This document shows, piece after piece, positions 22,790-33,697 of a stretch of 64,000 nt of DNA. The notes under the pieces are model-generated. The model was not told where the DNA came from and made no database searches. It saw nothing but the letters and a program-made list of their open reading frames with translations. Every line of letters begins with the position of its first letter. Position 1 is the first letter of the stretch. Made by a program: the position numbers and the translations under genes. Origin of the DNA: Casuarina equisetifolia (taxonomy: Eukaryota; Streptophyta; Magnoliopsida; Fagales; Casuarinaceae). The stretch covers positions 4,161,501 to 4,225,500 of the forward strand of contig CM052361.1 of assembly GCA_028551475.1 (NCBI GenBank), in the 5' to 3' direction.

Positions 22790-24109
22790 TTTTGCCAGTG
22801 TTGGGGGTGGGGTTTCCGGCTTTGTCGTGCTGTGGATCCTCGGATTGTTGATTTACCGGCAGCATAAGGGAGTCATGGAATCCAAGTCACGTGACGGGAC
22901 GTCTTGGTGGGGTGCATTTTCTCTCTCAAAGACCAAGTCAACGACGACCCACAAGCCACCTCTTCCATGCTCACTGTGCCGTGGCATCACATTAGCGGAG
23001 ATTTGGGCAGCCACCAACAACTTCGACAATCTTCTCGTTGTTGGTGGGGGAGGCTTCGGGACTGTATACAAGGGTTACATCAATGGTAGGGCCAATTCAG
23101 TTGCAATTAAGCGGTTAAAATCAGGTTCCAAACAGGGGGCCCACGAGTTTGAAATGGAAATCAGGATGCTCTCCCAGCTTCGTCACCACAACCTTGTTTC
23201 TCTTGTTGGATATTGTGACGAAGGCGGTGAAATGATTCTCGTCTACCACTGCATAGTCCGAGGGACTCTACGTGACCATTTGTATGACAGCAACAATCCC
23301 TCCCTTACTTGGAAGCAGCGACTCGAGATCTGTATCGGGGTGGCACGTGGGTTGGACTATCTTCATACAACTGCCATAAAACCAATCATTCATGGGGACG
23401 TAAAGACAACAAATATTTTATTGGATGAAAATTGGGCGGCGAAGGTGTCTGATTTTGGGTTGTCCAAAATCGGCCCAACCGGCAAGTCTCACGTCAGTAC
23501 AGTGGCTAAGGGTAGTTTTGGGTATTTGGACCCAGATTATTATAGAACCTGACATTTGAGTGACAAGTCCGACGTGTATTCCTTTGGTGTAGTTTTGTAT
23601 GAAGTGCTGTGTGCAAAACCACCCATCATACGCAGTGAAGAGCCACCCGTGGGCCTGGCAAGGTTGGTACGAGAAAACTATCACGACGGGAAGGTTAAGC
23701 AGATGATTGATCCAGCCTTAGATGGTCAAATAGCACCTCGATGCTTGAAGGGTAAGATGTTTGCTTGAAGACGGAACCAAACGGCCGTCGATGAATGATG
23801 TGTTGTGGTGCCTTGAGTTTGCGCTGCAATTGCAAGAGTGTGCAGGCGAAGACGTGGGCCTTGAATTGTCTAAAATCAAGGACTCAGATGATGACAAAGC
23901 TCTCTTGCGCATGTCCACAGATGATGATGTTGATGACACCTTTAGTACTAGTTATAGCGGAGCAACCAGAGTGAGCTGTGGCGAGCAAAGTCTTGGTAAC
24001 AGTAGTTAGGATTCTGGCAAAGTGATGTGCTTTGGGATAATGTTTTGTAAAAGCCAAGGATCAATGAAACAAGATAGTCAAAGAGGATTAGTAAAGGAAG
24101 TTCTGGTAT
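22790..24109 (+). pseudogene. RLK4: broken CrRLK1L (transmembrane and kinase only)
   Basis: Begins abruptly at the transmembrane segment (GVSGFVVLWILGLLIY, about 22809-22859); the whole extracellular region is absent. The kinase follows with GGGGFGTVY and VAIK. The catalytic HRD reads HGD (23394-23402), a change that by itself weakens catalysis. An in-frame stop (TGA, about 23550-23552) interrupts the activation segment just after DPDYYRT. A deletion of roughly 25 bases with a frameshift lies near 23748-23765, where the helix between CLK and LLE should be. The tail (to about 24009) also ends early. Its C-lobe is closest to RLK3 (shared EEPPVGLAR). A clear pseudogene. Confidence 0.9.
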
Positions 24110-25018
24110 AGGGTTGTCTTCGGGCAATAGGCCTTTAATTACAAAACAACATGCCTTTGTATGCAGAATATATATTAGATAATTTCATTTCTGTAATTTT
24201 GATATTGTATTAAAACATGTATAATTTTATCTTGGGGTTTAAGTTTTTTTTTTTTTTAAAAGTAATGGTTACAAGGAGACTCAAACTAAAGATTTAAGTT
24301 CAGACTAATAATTCTATCATTCAACTATTATTTGAAACAAAATTACCAACTTTGTACACATAATTACACAAGAGTAGAGTAATTCTTTTCTTGAACTTGT
24401 AAAACTTAATTATGGATAAAATAAGAACTTCATATGCCGGGACACCTAAAACAAAATAATTAAGACCTTTCCCAGTTGTGAACCTTGTTTTTTTATGGGA
24501 TGCATAAACTTTTGCTTTTGAAAGATTAAGTTTGGTTCAATATATTAATTTTGCACATTAATGCACATTTAATCTTCTTTGCAATGTACCTTAATGCTAG
24601 TTAGGGCAAGAAATCTAGTAAAACAAGGCACGGTCATTAAGCACCACTCTATATGAGTGCATATTAAAGTGTGAAGTCCACGCCAAAACCTTAAGGTATT
24701 AACACAATAATCTAGTATATCAACAACTATGACCAAAAGTTTAGAGAAGTTGCAGCACACTAGAGGCATTGTTGAAGAGATATGAAGTCCATCCTAGAGA
24801 CCAAATCATCTAGTATTAAGAGATATGAAGTCCTTTAACATGGAAGAAATAGCAAACACTCAAATAAATGGAGTGGTTGTTGTTTGAGCATATATTTTAA
24901 ACATACTCAAAAGGCTAGGCCTCCATTTTCCATTGTGAGGCAAAAAATGTCCTGAGCACCTTACCATCCTTTTTCCCAATCATTCACACCCTACCATAGA
25001 AAGGCCTTAAGAACTAAC
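24110..25018. other. 3' flank of RLK4
   Basis: Duplicate of the RLK3 3' flank up to about 24610. Bases 24940-25020 (CCTTACCATCC, CCATAGAAAGGCCTTAAGAA) match the LINE relics at 7980-8040 and 51030-51085, so a small LINE end fragment is present here. Confidence 0.45.
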
Positions 25019-25032
25019 TTGATATATATTTT

Positions 25033-25198
25033 ATGTAGTTATGATTTTATCATTTTATATAATTACAATATCATCACTTTACATAATTATGATTTTACCA
25101 CTTCTTACAATTATAATTTACCATTTTACTTAATTACATTTTTACCATTTCATTTAATTATGATTTTAACGTTTTACATAATTATCATTTTATCCTTG
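25033..25198. repeat. AT-rich degenerate minisatellite
   Basis: About six imperfect units of roughly 25-30 bases built around TAATTATGATTTTACCATTT occur in tandem. This is simple tandem repetition with no gene. Confidence 0.65.
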
Positions 25199-25914
25199 TA
25201 AGAATAATATTTAAAAATTATTTAATAATCATATTTTTGTGATGTAAGATTTTTCGTCTTCAATACTTTTAAATATTATTCAAAAAATTATTTTTTTAAT
25301 ATAATTAGCCCAAAATTATTATTAAAATATATTAATTTATACTTTGATATCATGTTAGAAAATTTAATACCTAAGTTAATTCATGAGTTAAAGAATTTTT
25401 TTTGTATTTAAATATTATTCAAAAGATTATATTTTTCCAACAAAGAAGATATTTAGATAATATATAGACTTCTTGCAAAAAGTTAGCCAAACAAACATAA
25501 AGGCTAAACAAACTAAAAACAATATATACTAATGATCTCAAAATAGTCTAATGAAAACTTTTAAGACAAAATCATTTTTCTCAATTTTATAAATATTTTC
25601 TATGATGAGATTGAAAACTCAATTTTTAAAAGAACCATAAGATTAAATTCTCCAAAGAAAGAAAAAAAAACATAAGATTAACTTCTTCCAAAAAAAAAAA
25701 AAAGAGTACTACATTGTAATGTTTATGAATATCTTGAGGATAAAAGTAAAGAAAACAAGTCAAACAAACTTCTAAAAGGAAGTTATCCAAATCTTAAGAC
25801 ATTGAATGTAAAATTACTAATCCAATAATTTCTCAAACTCTTAAAACTAATCAATAAAAAAAATCGTATCAAAGATCAAAAAAATATTATGTTGTCTAAC
25901 AAAATTCTTAGAAT
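25199..25914. other. AT-rich spacer
   Basis: Very AT-rich with several poly-A runs. No coding frame, RNA or repeat structure is supported. Confidence 0.4.
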
Positions 25915-26932
25915 GACGAATGGCAAAACTCCAATTGATAATGTGTACATACATAAAAAACTAAAATCTTTATATGCTCTGGAAAACTTTCCACATAAGC
26001 TGACAAATTATCATTCCTGAAACGCATATTTGACAGGAAAATTTATTGAACTTTTCGATCAATGATTCTTTTCTACCATTAATGGACAAATTGCAGTCAC
26101 CGAGTTTTGCTTGGAATCACTGTGAGCGTTAGCATCAGCACCTCGGCGCCGGGACTTTTCTGCCCGGAGAAGACAACTCATTTTTTGTTCCTTCCAAGGC
26201 AGAGTAATCATGTGATGTTAGTTCGGATTTCCTCCAAAGATTATTCCAAGCTGCGAAGCACTTCTCCTATGTCTACAGCCCTAACTTTTTCCTCACCAAC
26301 AAATCAAACTATCTGTCCGTTCCTGTGTACCATAGACTGATACCCCCAAAGGTCCTTCGAAGCCACGTAACAACGAAAAATCCACGAAACTGAGAGGCCG
26401 AGTTCACGTATGGTCCAGATTTAAGGTGAGTATAGGTACTTGGAAATTTTATCCCCAAAGATTTGCTAGTTAATTATTATTTTATTTCAGAATATACAAC
26501 GATCTTTAATGCCATTTTAAAATCCATAAAAAATCTTATTAAAAGATAATTCCATGCTTTTATAATTTCTAATGACATATAAGTAAATCAACACATTTTC
26601 ATTAAAACACACGTTCTTAATTTGTTTATGCGCCAAAGAATTTATTATATTTTGTTTAATTTTGATAAATCAAATCGATATTACTTTAAGGATAAATGAA
26701 CCAGTTTGATAAAAGGGATTATAAATTATCTGCAAATAATTTCAGATATTTAAATACAAAGACCGAAATTGAAAAAGAACTGTTAGGTCTGTAGTAAGAG
26801 TGACAAGGACAAAATCATTTTCCTATACCAAATCTTGTAAACTGCTGTAAAAAACCGTCCAATTGAATTTCTAGAGGTTGGATATGTTGGTTCGGCCTAG
26901 ATTTGGCCTTGTGTTGCTTGTGGGAGGTTCTA

Positions 26933-26964
<32 letters not shown>

Positions 26965-27040
26965 GTGTGATTGGTACATCCGGTAAGTGTATACATCACC
27001 CCCGTAGTATTCTTTCCCGTGGATACCACTCGCGGACTCG
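25915..27040 (+). repeat. receptor-upstream block, copy 2 (before RLK5)
   Basis: Collinear with the block before RLK3 and RLK6, for example GACAAATTGCAGTCACCGAG (26086-26105) and the AT-rich tail with ATTATAAATTATCTGCAAAT (26720). A T-run of nearly 30 bases (about 26930-26958) interrupts the RLK5 copy. No separate gene is supported. Confidence 0.55.
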
Positions 27041-27044
27041 ATAT

Positions 27045-27052
27045 TATAAAAG
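27045..27052 (+). promoter_or_regulatory. TATA box of RLK5
   Basis: TATAAAAG about 40 bases before the RLK5 ATG. The same position before RLK6 has the altered ATATTAAAAAGC (38338). The short distance implies a very short leader, or that transcription starts elsewhere. Confidence 0.45.
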
Positions 27053-27088
27053 CATATCCTCTACGTGTGTCTCTTCCTCAAAGCTCCA

Positions 27089-29803
27089 ATGTGGAATCGA
27101 AGCCAAACACCTTTCTTACCCCATCTTACGCCTCTCCTCCTAGCCTTCTGCCTGTACCTCCTAACCAGCACTGTCGCTGGTGGTTCGCCGTCTCCTTACA
27201 TACCCATCGAAAATATTCCCCTCAACTGTGGCTCCTCTGACAACTCGAGTGCGCGAGACGGTCGGACCTGGATTGGAGACATTGACTCAAGATTCTCCCC
27301 TCTTGAGCAATCACACAACAGGGCATCTCTAACCTCCTACGCTACTCACCAATCCCCCTATGCTGACCCCGTACCCTACGCCACAGCTCGGCTCTCTACC
27401 TCCGCATTCACCTACACTTTCCAGCTCACACCGGGCCAAAAATTCATTCGGCTATACTTCTATCCGGCGTCGTACGGCAGCTTTGATCGCTCTACAGCCC
27501 TATTCTCTGTCAAAGCAGGTAATTTTACTCTTCTTAGCAACTTCAACGCTTCACTCACAGCAGATGCTGATTCTGATCCCCAGGATATCATATTCAAGGA
27601 ATACTGCGTCAACATCGGAGAGGATCAGAGGTTGAACATAACCTTCACTCCGAGCGTTTCTTATTCATATGCCTTTATCAACGGAATTGAGATCTTGTCG
27701 ATGCCTACCAATCTCTACTACAGACCCACAGTCGATCAAGAGGTTAAATTTATCGGCTCACTGAACTCATACGACTTCAGCAACAACCCTGCTCTTGAGA
27801 TGGTTTACAGAGTGAACGTTGGAGGCAACATCATCTCACCCAAGGATGACACTGGAATGTTCCGAACCTGGATTCCGGACCGAAACTACTTGGCACCACA
27901 TGAAACGATTATTGTCCCTTCTGACCCAGGATTTAAGCTAAAGTTTACCAAGGCATCCCCCCCATATACTGCACCAGAAGATGTCTACCGGTCTGCCGTT
28001 ACCATGGGGAATGACTCAGCTATCAACAGGAGTTACAATCTCACGTGGGAGTTCGCGGTCGATTCCAGGTTTATGTACCTTGTTAGGCTACACTTCTGCG
28101 AGTTTCAACGACTGATTGCAAAGCAGCACCAGAGACAGTTCCTCATTTACATAGCAAATCAAACCGCTGAGAAATCAGCCGACGTGATAAAATGGGCTGG
28201 TGGAAATGGCGTCCCGGTAAAAAGAGACTACGTCGTTTTGATGTTGCCCCAAGGGAACCAAAGGAAAATGAACCTCTCTATCGCACTAGAACCAATCCGA
28301 CAAGATTGGATAAGTACAAAAAGTAATGCAATCCTGAACGGTGTTGAAATCTTTAAGGTAAGCGATTCCAATGGCAATCTCGCAGGATCCAATCCCGACC
28401 CACTTCTGCTGACCCCTAGAACAACCGAGCCACCAGGATTGCAGAAGAAGCCGAAGAATAACCCAAAAACAATAGTTGCCGGTGTTGGGGGTGGAGTTTC
28501 CGGCGTTTTTGCGCTGTCAGTTCTGGGTTTCTTGATTTACCTTCGGCGCAAGAGAGTAAAGCATCCCGCTTCCAGTGATGGGACGACTTTGTGGGGTCCA
28601 TTTTCTTTCTCAACGACTAAGTCAACCCACACCCACAAGTCACTTTTTCCCTCCGCTTTGTGCCGTTCCTTCCCATTGGCTGAGATTAGAGCAGCGACTA
28701 ACAACTTTGACGACGTCTTCATCATCGGCGCTGGAGGGTTCGGTAACGTGTACAAAGGCTGTGTTGACGGCGGGATCAACCCAGTGGCGATCAAACGGTT
28801 GAAACCGGGTTCCCAACAGGGGGCCCACGAGTTTCAGACCGAGATCGAGATGCTCTCCCAGCTTCGCCACCCCCATCTCGTTTCTCTGATCGGATATTGT
28901 AACGATGGAGACGAGATGATCCTCGTTTATGATTACATGTCCAACGGGCCCCTCCGGGATCATCTCTACAACACCAATGGTCCTCGTCTTTCGTGGAAGC
29001 GGCGGCTTGAAATCTGCATCGGTGCGGCATCTGGGTTGAATTACCTTCATACGGGTGCGAAGCAGAGAATCATTCATCGCGATGTGAAGACCACAAATAT
29101 CTTGTTGGATGAGAAATGGGAGGCCAAGGTCTCAGACTTCGGACTGTCAAAATTGGGCCCCACTAGCACGTCGAAGGCGCACGTAAGCACAGTGGTGAAG
29201 GGCAGTGTTGGATATCTGGACCCGGAGTATTACCGTCGCCAACAGCTGACCGAGAAGTCTGACGTCTACTCGTTTGGTGTGGTTTTGTGCGAAGTGCTGT
29301 GTGCAAAGTCACCGATCATCCGCACCGCGGAGAAGAAGCAAGTCAGCCTGGCGGAGTGGGTCCGGCAGAGCCATCGCTGTGGAAAGGCCGACCAGATTGT
29401 TGACGCAACTTTAAGGGGTGAAATTGCGCCCGAGTGTCTGAAGAAATTTTGTGAGATCGCGGTGAGTTGTTTGCTTGACAACGGAATGGAACGGCCATCG
29501 ATGAATGATGTGGTGTGGGGCCTTGAGTTTGCATTGCAGCTGCAGGAGAGTGTGCAGAAAGATGGTGGGCATGACGGGGTTGAGATTGAGACAAAGGATG
29601 ATGAGAAAACTCCCCTGCCCAAATCCCAGGTTGACGATGGTGATGATATGTTTAGGAGCAGCGCTGGACGCGCTGGACTAGTGTCTGGCACAAATAGCAA
29701 CAGCAGCGGAGGACAAGGTTCCAGTGATAGCAGTCGGGATTCGAGCAGACTGATGTCCTCGGGGCCAGTGTTCTCTGAGATAATGAATCCCGAAGCTCGG
29801 TAG
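27089..29803 (+). CDS. RLK5: full-length CrRLK1L malectin-like receptor kinase
   Basis: 904 residues, one exon. I chose the ATG at 27089; the frame stays open 8 codons upstream but without an ATG. RLK7 also gives 904 residues from its matching start. Signal peptide about 1-36 ([15 protein letters not shown] core); two malectin folds (about 40-440) with repeated N-glycosylation sites; transmembrane about 462-484 followed by YLRRKR. Kinase: GAGGFGNVY loop starting at 547 (second residue Ala where paralogues have Val), VAIK lysine, HRD at 663-665, DFG at 683-685, intact activation segment. The Ser/Asn-rich acidic tail ends FSEIMNPEAR. Every hallmark of an active FERONIA-type receptor is present. 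The nearest intact peptide gene is RALF-c, 2.8 kb downstream on the other strand. Confidence 0.95.
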   Translation: MWNRSQTPFLPHLTPLLLAFCLYLLTSTVAGGSPSPYIPIENIPLNCGSSDNSSARDGRTWIGDIDSRFSPLEQSHNRASLTSYATHQSPYADPVPYATARLSTSAFTYTFQLTPGQKFIRLYFYPASYGSFDRSTALFSVKAGNFTLLSNFNASLTADADSDPQDIIFKEYCVNIGEDQRLNITFTPSVSYSYAFINGIEILSMPTNLYYRPTVDQEVKFIGSLNSYDFSNNPALEMVYRVNVGGNIISPKDDTGMFRTWIPDRNYLAPHETIIVPSDPGFKLKFTKASPPYTAPEDVYRSAVTMGNDSAINRSYNLTWEFAVDSRFMYLVRLHFCEFQRLIAKQHQRQFLIYIANQTAEKSADVIKWAGGNGVPVKRDYVVLMLPQGNQRKMNLSIALEPIRQDWISTKSNAILNGVEIFKVSDSNGNLAGSNPDPLLLTPRTTEPPGLQKKPKNNPKTIVAGVGGGVSGVFALSVLGFLIYLRRKRVKHPASSDGTTLWGPFSFSTTKSTHTHKSLFPSALCRSFPLAEIRAATNNFDDVFIIGAGGFGNVYKGCVDGGINPVAIKRLKPGSQQGAHEFQTEIEMLSQLRHPHLVSLIGYCNDGDEMILVYDYMSNGPLRDHLYNTNGPRLSWKRRLEICIGAASGLNYLHTGAKQRIIHRDVKTTNILLDEKWEAKVSDFGLSKLGPTSTSKAHVSTVVKGSVGYLDPEYYRRQQLTEKSDVYSFGVVLCEVLCAKSPIIRTAEKKQVSLAEWVRQSHRCGKADQIVDATLRGEIAPECLKKFCEIAVSCLLDNGMERPSMNDVVWGLEFALQLQESVQKDGGHDGVEIETKDDEKTPLPKSQVDDGDDMFRSSAGRAGLVSGTNSNSSGGQGSSDSSRDSSRLMSSGPVFSEIMNPEAR

Positions 29804-31120
29804 GAGAGGATTATAGTTGAATTTTAGTATTTCTTCTTTTTTGCAAAATCAAATTGGGGAGTGGGACTAGTTTAGGAAGCGAGATGGTAATGCCAGCATT
29901 CAGCTTGATGTATTAAGGAGAGGAAGTGAACAGAGGAAGTGAAGAATGACCTCGTGAACCATGCGGGATCGAGGTCTCTCCAAGTAAGCAAAGTACGAAA
30001 AATGCACTACGTGTATCACTTGCGCCAATACGATAAATAATTTCCTTTGTACCGATCTTTGTTAACCTCGATTTTCAGCTTGTTTCATTTAAAATCGTTG
30101 CACTACAAATCTGGAAGCAAGTCGTTTGTATTTCACAAAGTGACGTAAGATAAGGCAGATGACAGTAGCATTCCCTCGTGTTCTTTTGAATTTGATGTCC
30201 TTTAGTTAAACGTAGGGAACCTTAGGTTTATAGCATCATTCTTTTCTGTATCCAGTGTTCTTCTCTCCCTATACCACGTATACAGATAAGTTCCTTACAA
30301 CTACACCATTCCGACCAACGGTAGGATATCTCCTGATGTTAACAACATTTAAAGTGTGCTATATGGAAAATAAGTAAAGAAAGTCGCAAATAATCTCGGG
30401 AATCAGATACATATATTATTAGCTAATCGATTGTTTTTGAGAAACTGTGCAACAAGTATATATAAGTAAAGAAAGTCGCAAATAATCTCGGGAATCAGAT
30501 ACATATATTATTAGCTAATCGATTGTTTTTGAGAAACTGTGCAACAAGTATATGTTGATATAAATCATCTAGGCCATGGGTAAAATGAAATTTTCAAATG
30601 TGTCACTCAAGAAAAAAGCATTACCGGATCAAATATCGGTCACCACACCAATCATTCTATGAAAAGGGAAGAAAGAAGTGGTTGCTGTTCTTCAAAAACA
30701 AGCAATTCTCCACTACAAAGTCATAGCCTTTCCTCTTTGGTGGCTTCATGTGTGGTTTTAGTTAATAGGTATATCCGTGCTTAGGCTTGATTGCTCGTAA
30801 AATCTAGATTTCAGGACTGAGCAACATTGCGATTGATCATTAAGAGTTTGCTAGAACTTACAGTAGAGATTTAGCCAATAAGGACCCTGAAGTAGGTGTA
30901 CAGCTTGCAACACAGCATTTATTAAGAAATGAACTGTTTTCATACCCTTCGTTGTCTTGCAGCATCTCAAGTTCAGGGAAGACCCCAATTTAGATGCTGT
31001 TTGCTTGCTTAAATCTACTCTTCTTGTGTGTAATTAGCACTCATGTAGAATGGAATTTGCTAGGTGCTAAACATATACCATTCTCTTTCTATTTTTCATT
31101 TCTTCTTCTTGAAAGCACTG
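29804..31120 (+). repeat. 3' UTR and duplicated 3' flank of RLK5
   Basis: Starts with the shared 3' UTR (poly(A)-like GATAAATAATTTCC at 30032). Then 30750-31100 (GGTGTACAGCTTGCAAC, AAATGAACTGTT, TAGAATGGAATTTG) recurs at 58340-58720 and 63650-64000. The third copy follows RLK7; the second has no receptor before it. No gene is seen. Confidence 0.6.
30371..30553. repeat. exact 92-bp tandem duplication
   Basis: Two head-to-tail copies (30371-30462 and 30463-30553) agree over 91 consecutive bases, each running from TAAGTAAAGAAAGTCGC to AACAAGTATAT. Perfect identity among decayed neighbours means the duplication is recent, or that the assembly collapsed or expanded here. Confidence 0.9.
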
Positions 31121-32604
31121 TAATTTCCAAGGCCTAAATAAGAATTATACACTAAATATTTATATAAATGTGTTAGAATATTGAATAAAATGATTAATAA
31201 AATTAATTTATCTAGACTTATAAAACTCGAAATAATAGATAACTTGACATAACAAGCACTATAAAATACTCTTAGTAAATTTGATAATTGGGTTGTAAGA
31301 TTTGATCATATTAGTGAAAGTTCGATGTCAGGTGTAATGTTTGAGTACCTCATCAAATGCAACACCATAATTGGGCAGTTCAAGTTAAAAATTTGTGGGA
31401 CTGGGGTTGTTAATAATGGGAAAAATGGGAAATGTAGGCTTAGGATGTCGACGAGGGAAACAAATTCGAGGGGTTTTGGATTAGGGTCCCTGGGAGTGAA
31501 GGGAATTGATGATTTTGGAAACTAGGCTTCTAAAGAGGACGTTGGGAAATGTAAGGATTACAGTTTCAATGAAGAGAAAATTGGAAATTTTTGGAACTAT
31601 GATTTCGAGGTTTGGGGATTTTGAGATTGAGAATCTAAAAATTAAGGTTTCGATTGATAGGATGTTTTGGCGTACAAAGGTATGAAAATTTAAGTTAATT
31701 TCTCAGTTGGTTTTGCAGTTCTGTCAACGGGGAGAAAGTTCCAAGAGAAATGCATTCGTGGTGAGCAACTTTGCCGACGAACAGAAAATTGCTTCTTATC
31801 AAGTCTGGAAGTTGAAAACCTGAAACCGCCGGATTGTTCTAATGCCATGTAAGATTGCAAACAAGCTTGTGAAAATGCCCAAGAAAATGTGAGAATATAT
31901 AGCCTCAAATTTACTAAATGAGGTTGCAAATATATAATATAGCCATGCAAAATATATACTCATAATGACATTTGTTAGTAAATCATCATTTTTCTCAAAA
32001 AAAATATGAATTAGATGTGAGATTCATCTCAAAACTTTAAAATAAAAAAAATCTCATCAATTATAAATTTAAATATCTAATATTGCATGTAAAAAGAAAC
32101 TTAACTTTAAAGCATTGAGAGATTATAAAGTGAAGACTCATTCCTAACTTCAATATCATATTAAAGTATAAAAGTTTATCTCAAAACTTTAAGACATTAA
32201 TGAAAAAATTTTATTATTTATAAATTTAAGAGTCAATTTTTGCATTTATGATATAGGATAATACCTACCTTTTAATACAATTCAAGCCTAAATTACAAAA
32301 TGATCTTCATTATTTTGGACGAGATGACCAATAGATACAACTTTGCTGGAATAGTTGCATCTATTGAAGGCAATGTCACAATAGATACAACTTTGCTGGA
32401 ATCTAATTTTACAAGGACCCAGGGCCCGCATTTAATTTGGTTGTAAGCAAAGGCTCTCACAGCCGCCGGCAAACAAACATTTAAACAAATAATTGGATGC
32501 GATATGGACAGAAATCACATAGAAAGAGAACAAAAAGTTAAACGCTTACTCCGGACGTTATTCAAGCAGAACTGGACATAATCCGTCATATATGCTTCAA
32601 ATAT
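31121..32604. other. AT-rich spacer with a short direct repeat, 3' side of RALF-c
   Basis: No gene recognised. A 66-codon frame at 31325-31525 has no known features. A direct repeat of about 21 bases (ATAGATACAACTTTGCTGGA, at 32331 and 32381) is spaced by 50 bases. Bases 32486-32604 match relic 1 and represent the peptide gene's 3' flank. Confidence 0.45.
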
Positions 32605-32925
32605 TTATGCGTTGCAATCGTAGCCTCTGGTATACTGATTACAGGGCTGTCCCTTGCGAGCACGGTGTCCACCGTCATAGCAGTCCTTATATGGGGAATT
32701 CGGACGACAAGGAATCGCTTGTCCTCTTTTCCCCGTATTTTGGGTTACATGACCAATGTCTAGTTTCTTTACTACCGAATCAAACATCCACTCTGCCTCG
32801 TCCAGGAGGTCGTGGTAAGGGGAGGTGGCGTTTGGAGTAGTCGCTTGGCAAGAAGTGGTACGCAGCAAGATCATCAGAATCACGAGGAGCGCCAGAAGGG
32901 GACTCGGTGCTGTTTTTCCGATCAT
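32605..32925 (-). CDS. RALF-c: RALF-like secreted cysteine-rich peptide
   Basis: 106 residues from the ATG at 32925; the upstream open frame to 32988 is 5' leader. Signal peptide 1-28 (LLVILMILL, ending CQA). The pro-region has NATSPYH (32-38) and DEAEWMFDS (42-50), aligned with RALF-a and RALF-d. The C-terminal domain has cysteines at 73, 82, 95 and 104 in the order AIPC, YKDC, QPC, YDC. Both the RRxL site and YISY are absent; the equivalent of TRML has become VKKLD, and a KR pair sits at 66-67. Very similar to RALF-a in signal peptide and 5' flank, but the mature domain differs strongly, so the mature part has changed faster than the precursor. Confidence 0.85.
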   Translation of the reverse strand: MIGKTAPSPLLALLVILMILLRTTSCQATTPNATSPYHDLLDEAEWMFDSVVKKLDIGHVTQNTGKRGQAIPCRPNSPYKDCYDGGHRARKGQPCNQYTRGYDCNA

Positions 32926-33692
32926 CTTACCGCCTCTGAGAGTTGTAGAGGAACTGATTGGCGAAGACTGGTGATGAATAAATGGCACCCGTGGACTGCG
33001 AATTTAAAGACCTCCGAGGAACTAAAATTCCGATTTGTTTGACATGATTATTCTAATATTTTAGCAAAATGGCAAGAAAGCCACTCCGCGACATGGTGCG
33101 GGACAGCCCTACAGCCTACTGTGATGTGGTTGATTGCCCTGCGTTCAATAATTGAGTACAATGATAATTACTTTCCTCCCAACCCCCGATGCCTCATAAT
33201 TGTAGCTGCCTTAATAATCGTCGGTGACAGCATCTTTCCACATCCTTTATTGTGATTACCCGACATTGCTGTCTCTCTATTGTTTTTTCTTCCCGTGTGA
33301 AGCGTGCGGAGCGCGGAATTACAGCCCCACAAAGATATTTAGGGTACGACAACTTTAACGTCCAAGACGGGGGGACCCTTCGTCCCCGCGGGATCCATGA
33401 CGACAATAGGCACAAATTTACAACGTTAAGAAGCTTTTTAGATCCTTACAAATGCTAAACGCCGAATACAGCGTCGAGCCCGCTGACATGATATTGACTT
33501 ATTTTGGATATTTGCAAAGCCGGACATGGGAGACCCGTGACTTTGCCTCAACCCTGAACTGGGTTTGGTAAAAAGCTTTCTTCTTGCACCAAGTAAGGAC
33601 AGAAAGGGAAGACTGGAGCAGACGGCACAAAGACAGATCATTAAAAGAGGCTGGTTTTGTTCCTGGTGAACGTTGTACTAGTAAAGGAGTCA
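32926..33692 (-). promoter_or_regulatory. upstream region of RALF-c with the conserved block
   Basis: Bases 33005-33125 repeat the block found before RALF-a (GACCTCCGAGGA, TTGACATGATTATT, CCACTCCGCGACATGGTGCG). Beyond it, 33180-33692 remains collinear with 6560-7100. The whole upstream region was duplicated together with the peptide gene. The unrecognised 67-codon - frame at 33438-33641 lies here. Confidence 0.5.
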
Positions 33693-33697
33693 GGCTG

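Noticed and set aside
25033-25198. CRISPR-like regular repeats
   Set aside because: The units are contiguous, AT-rich and degenerate with no spacers, and the genome is a plant's.
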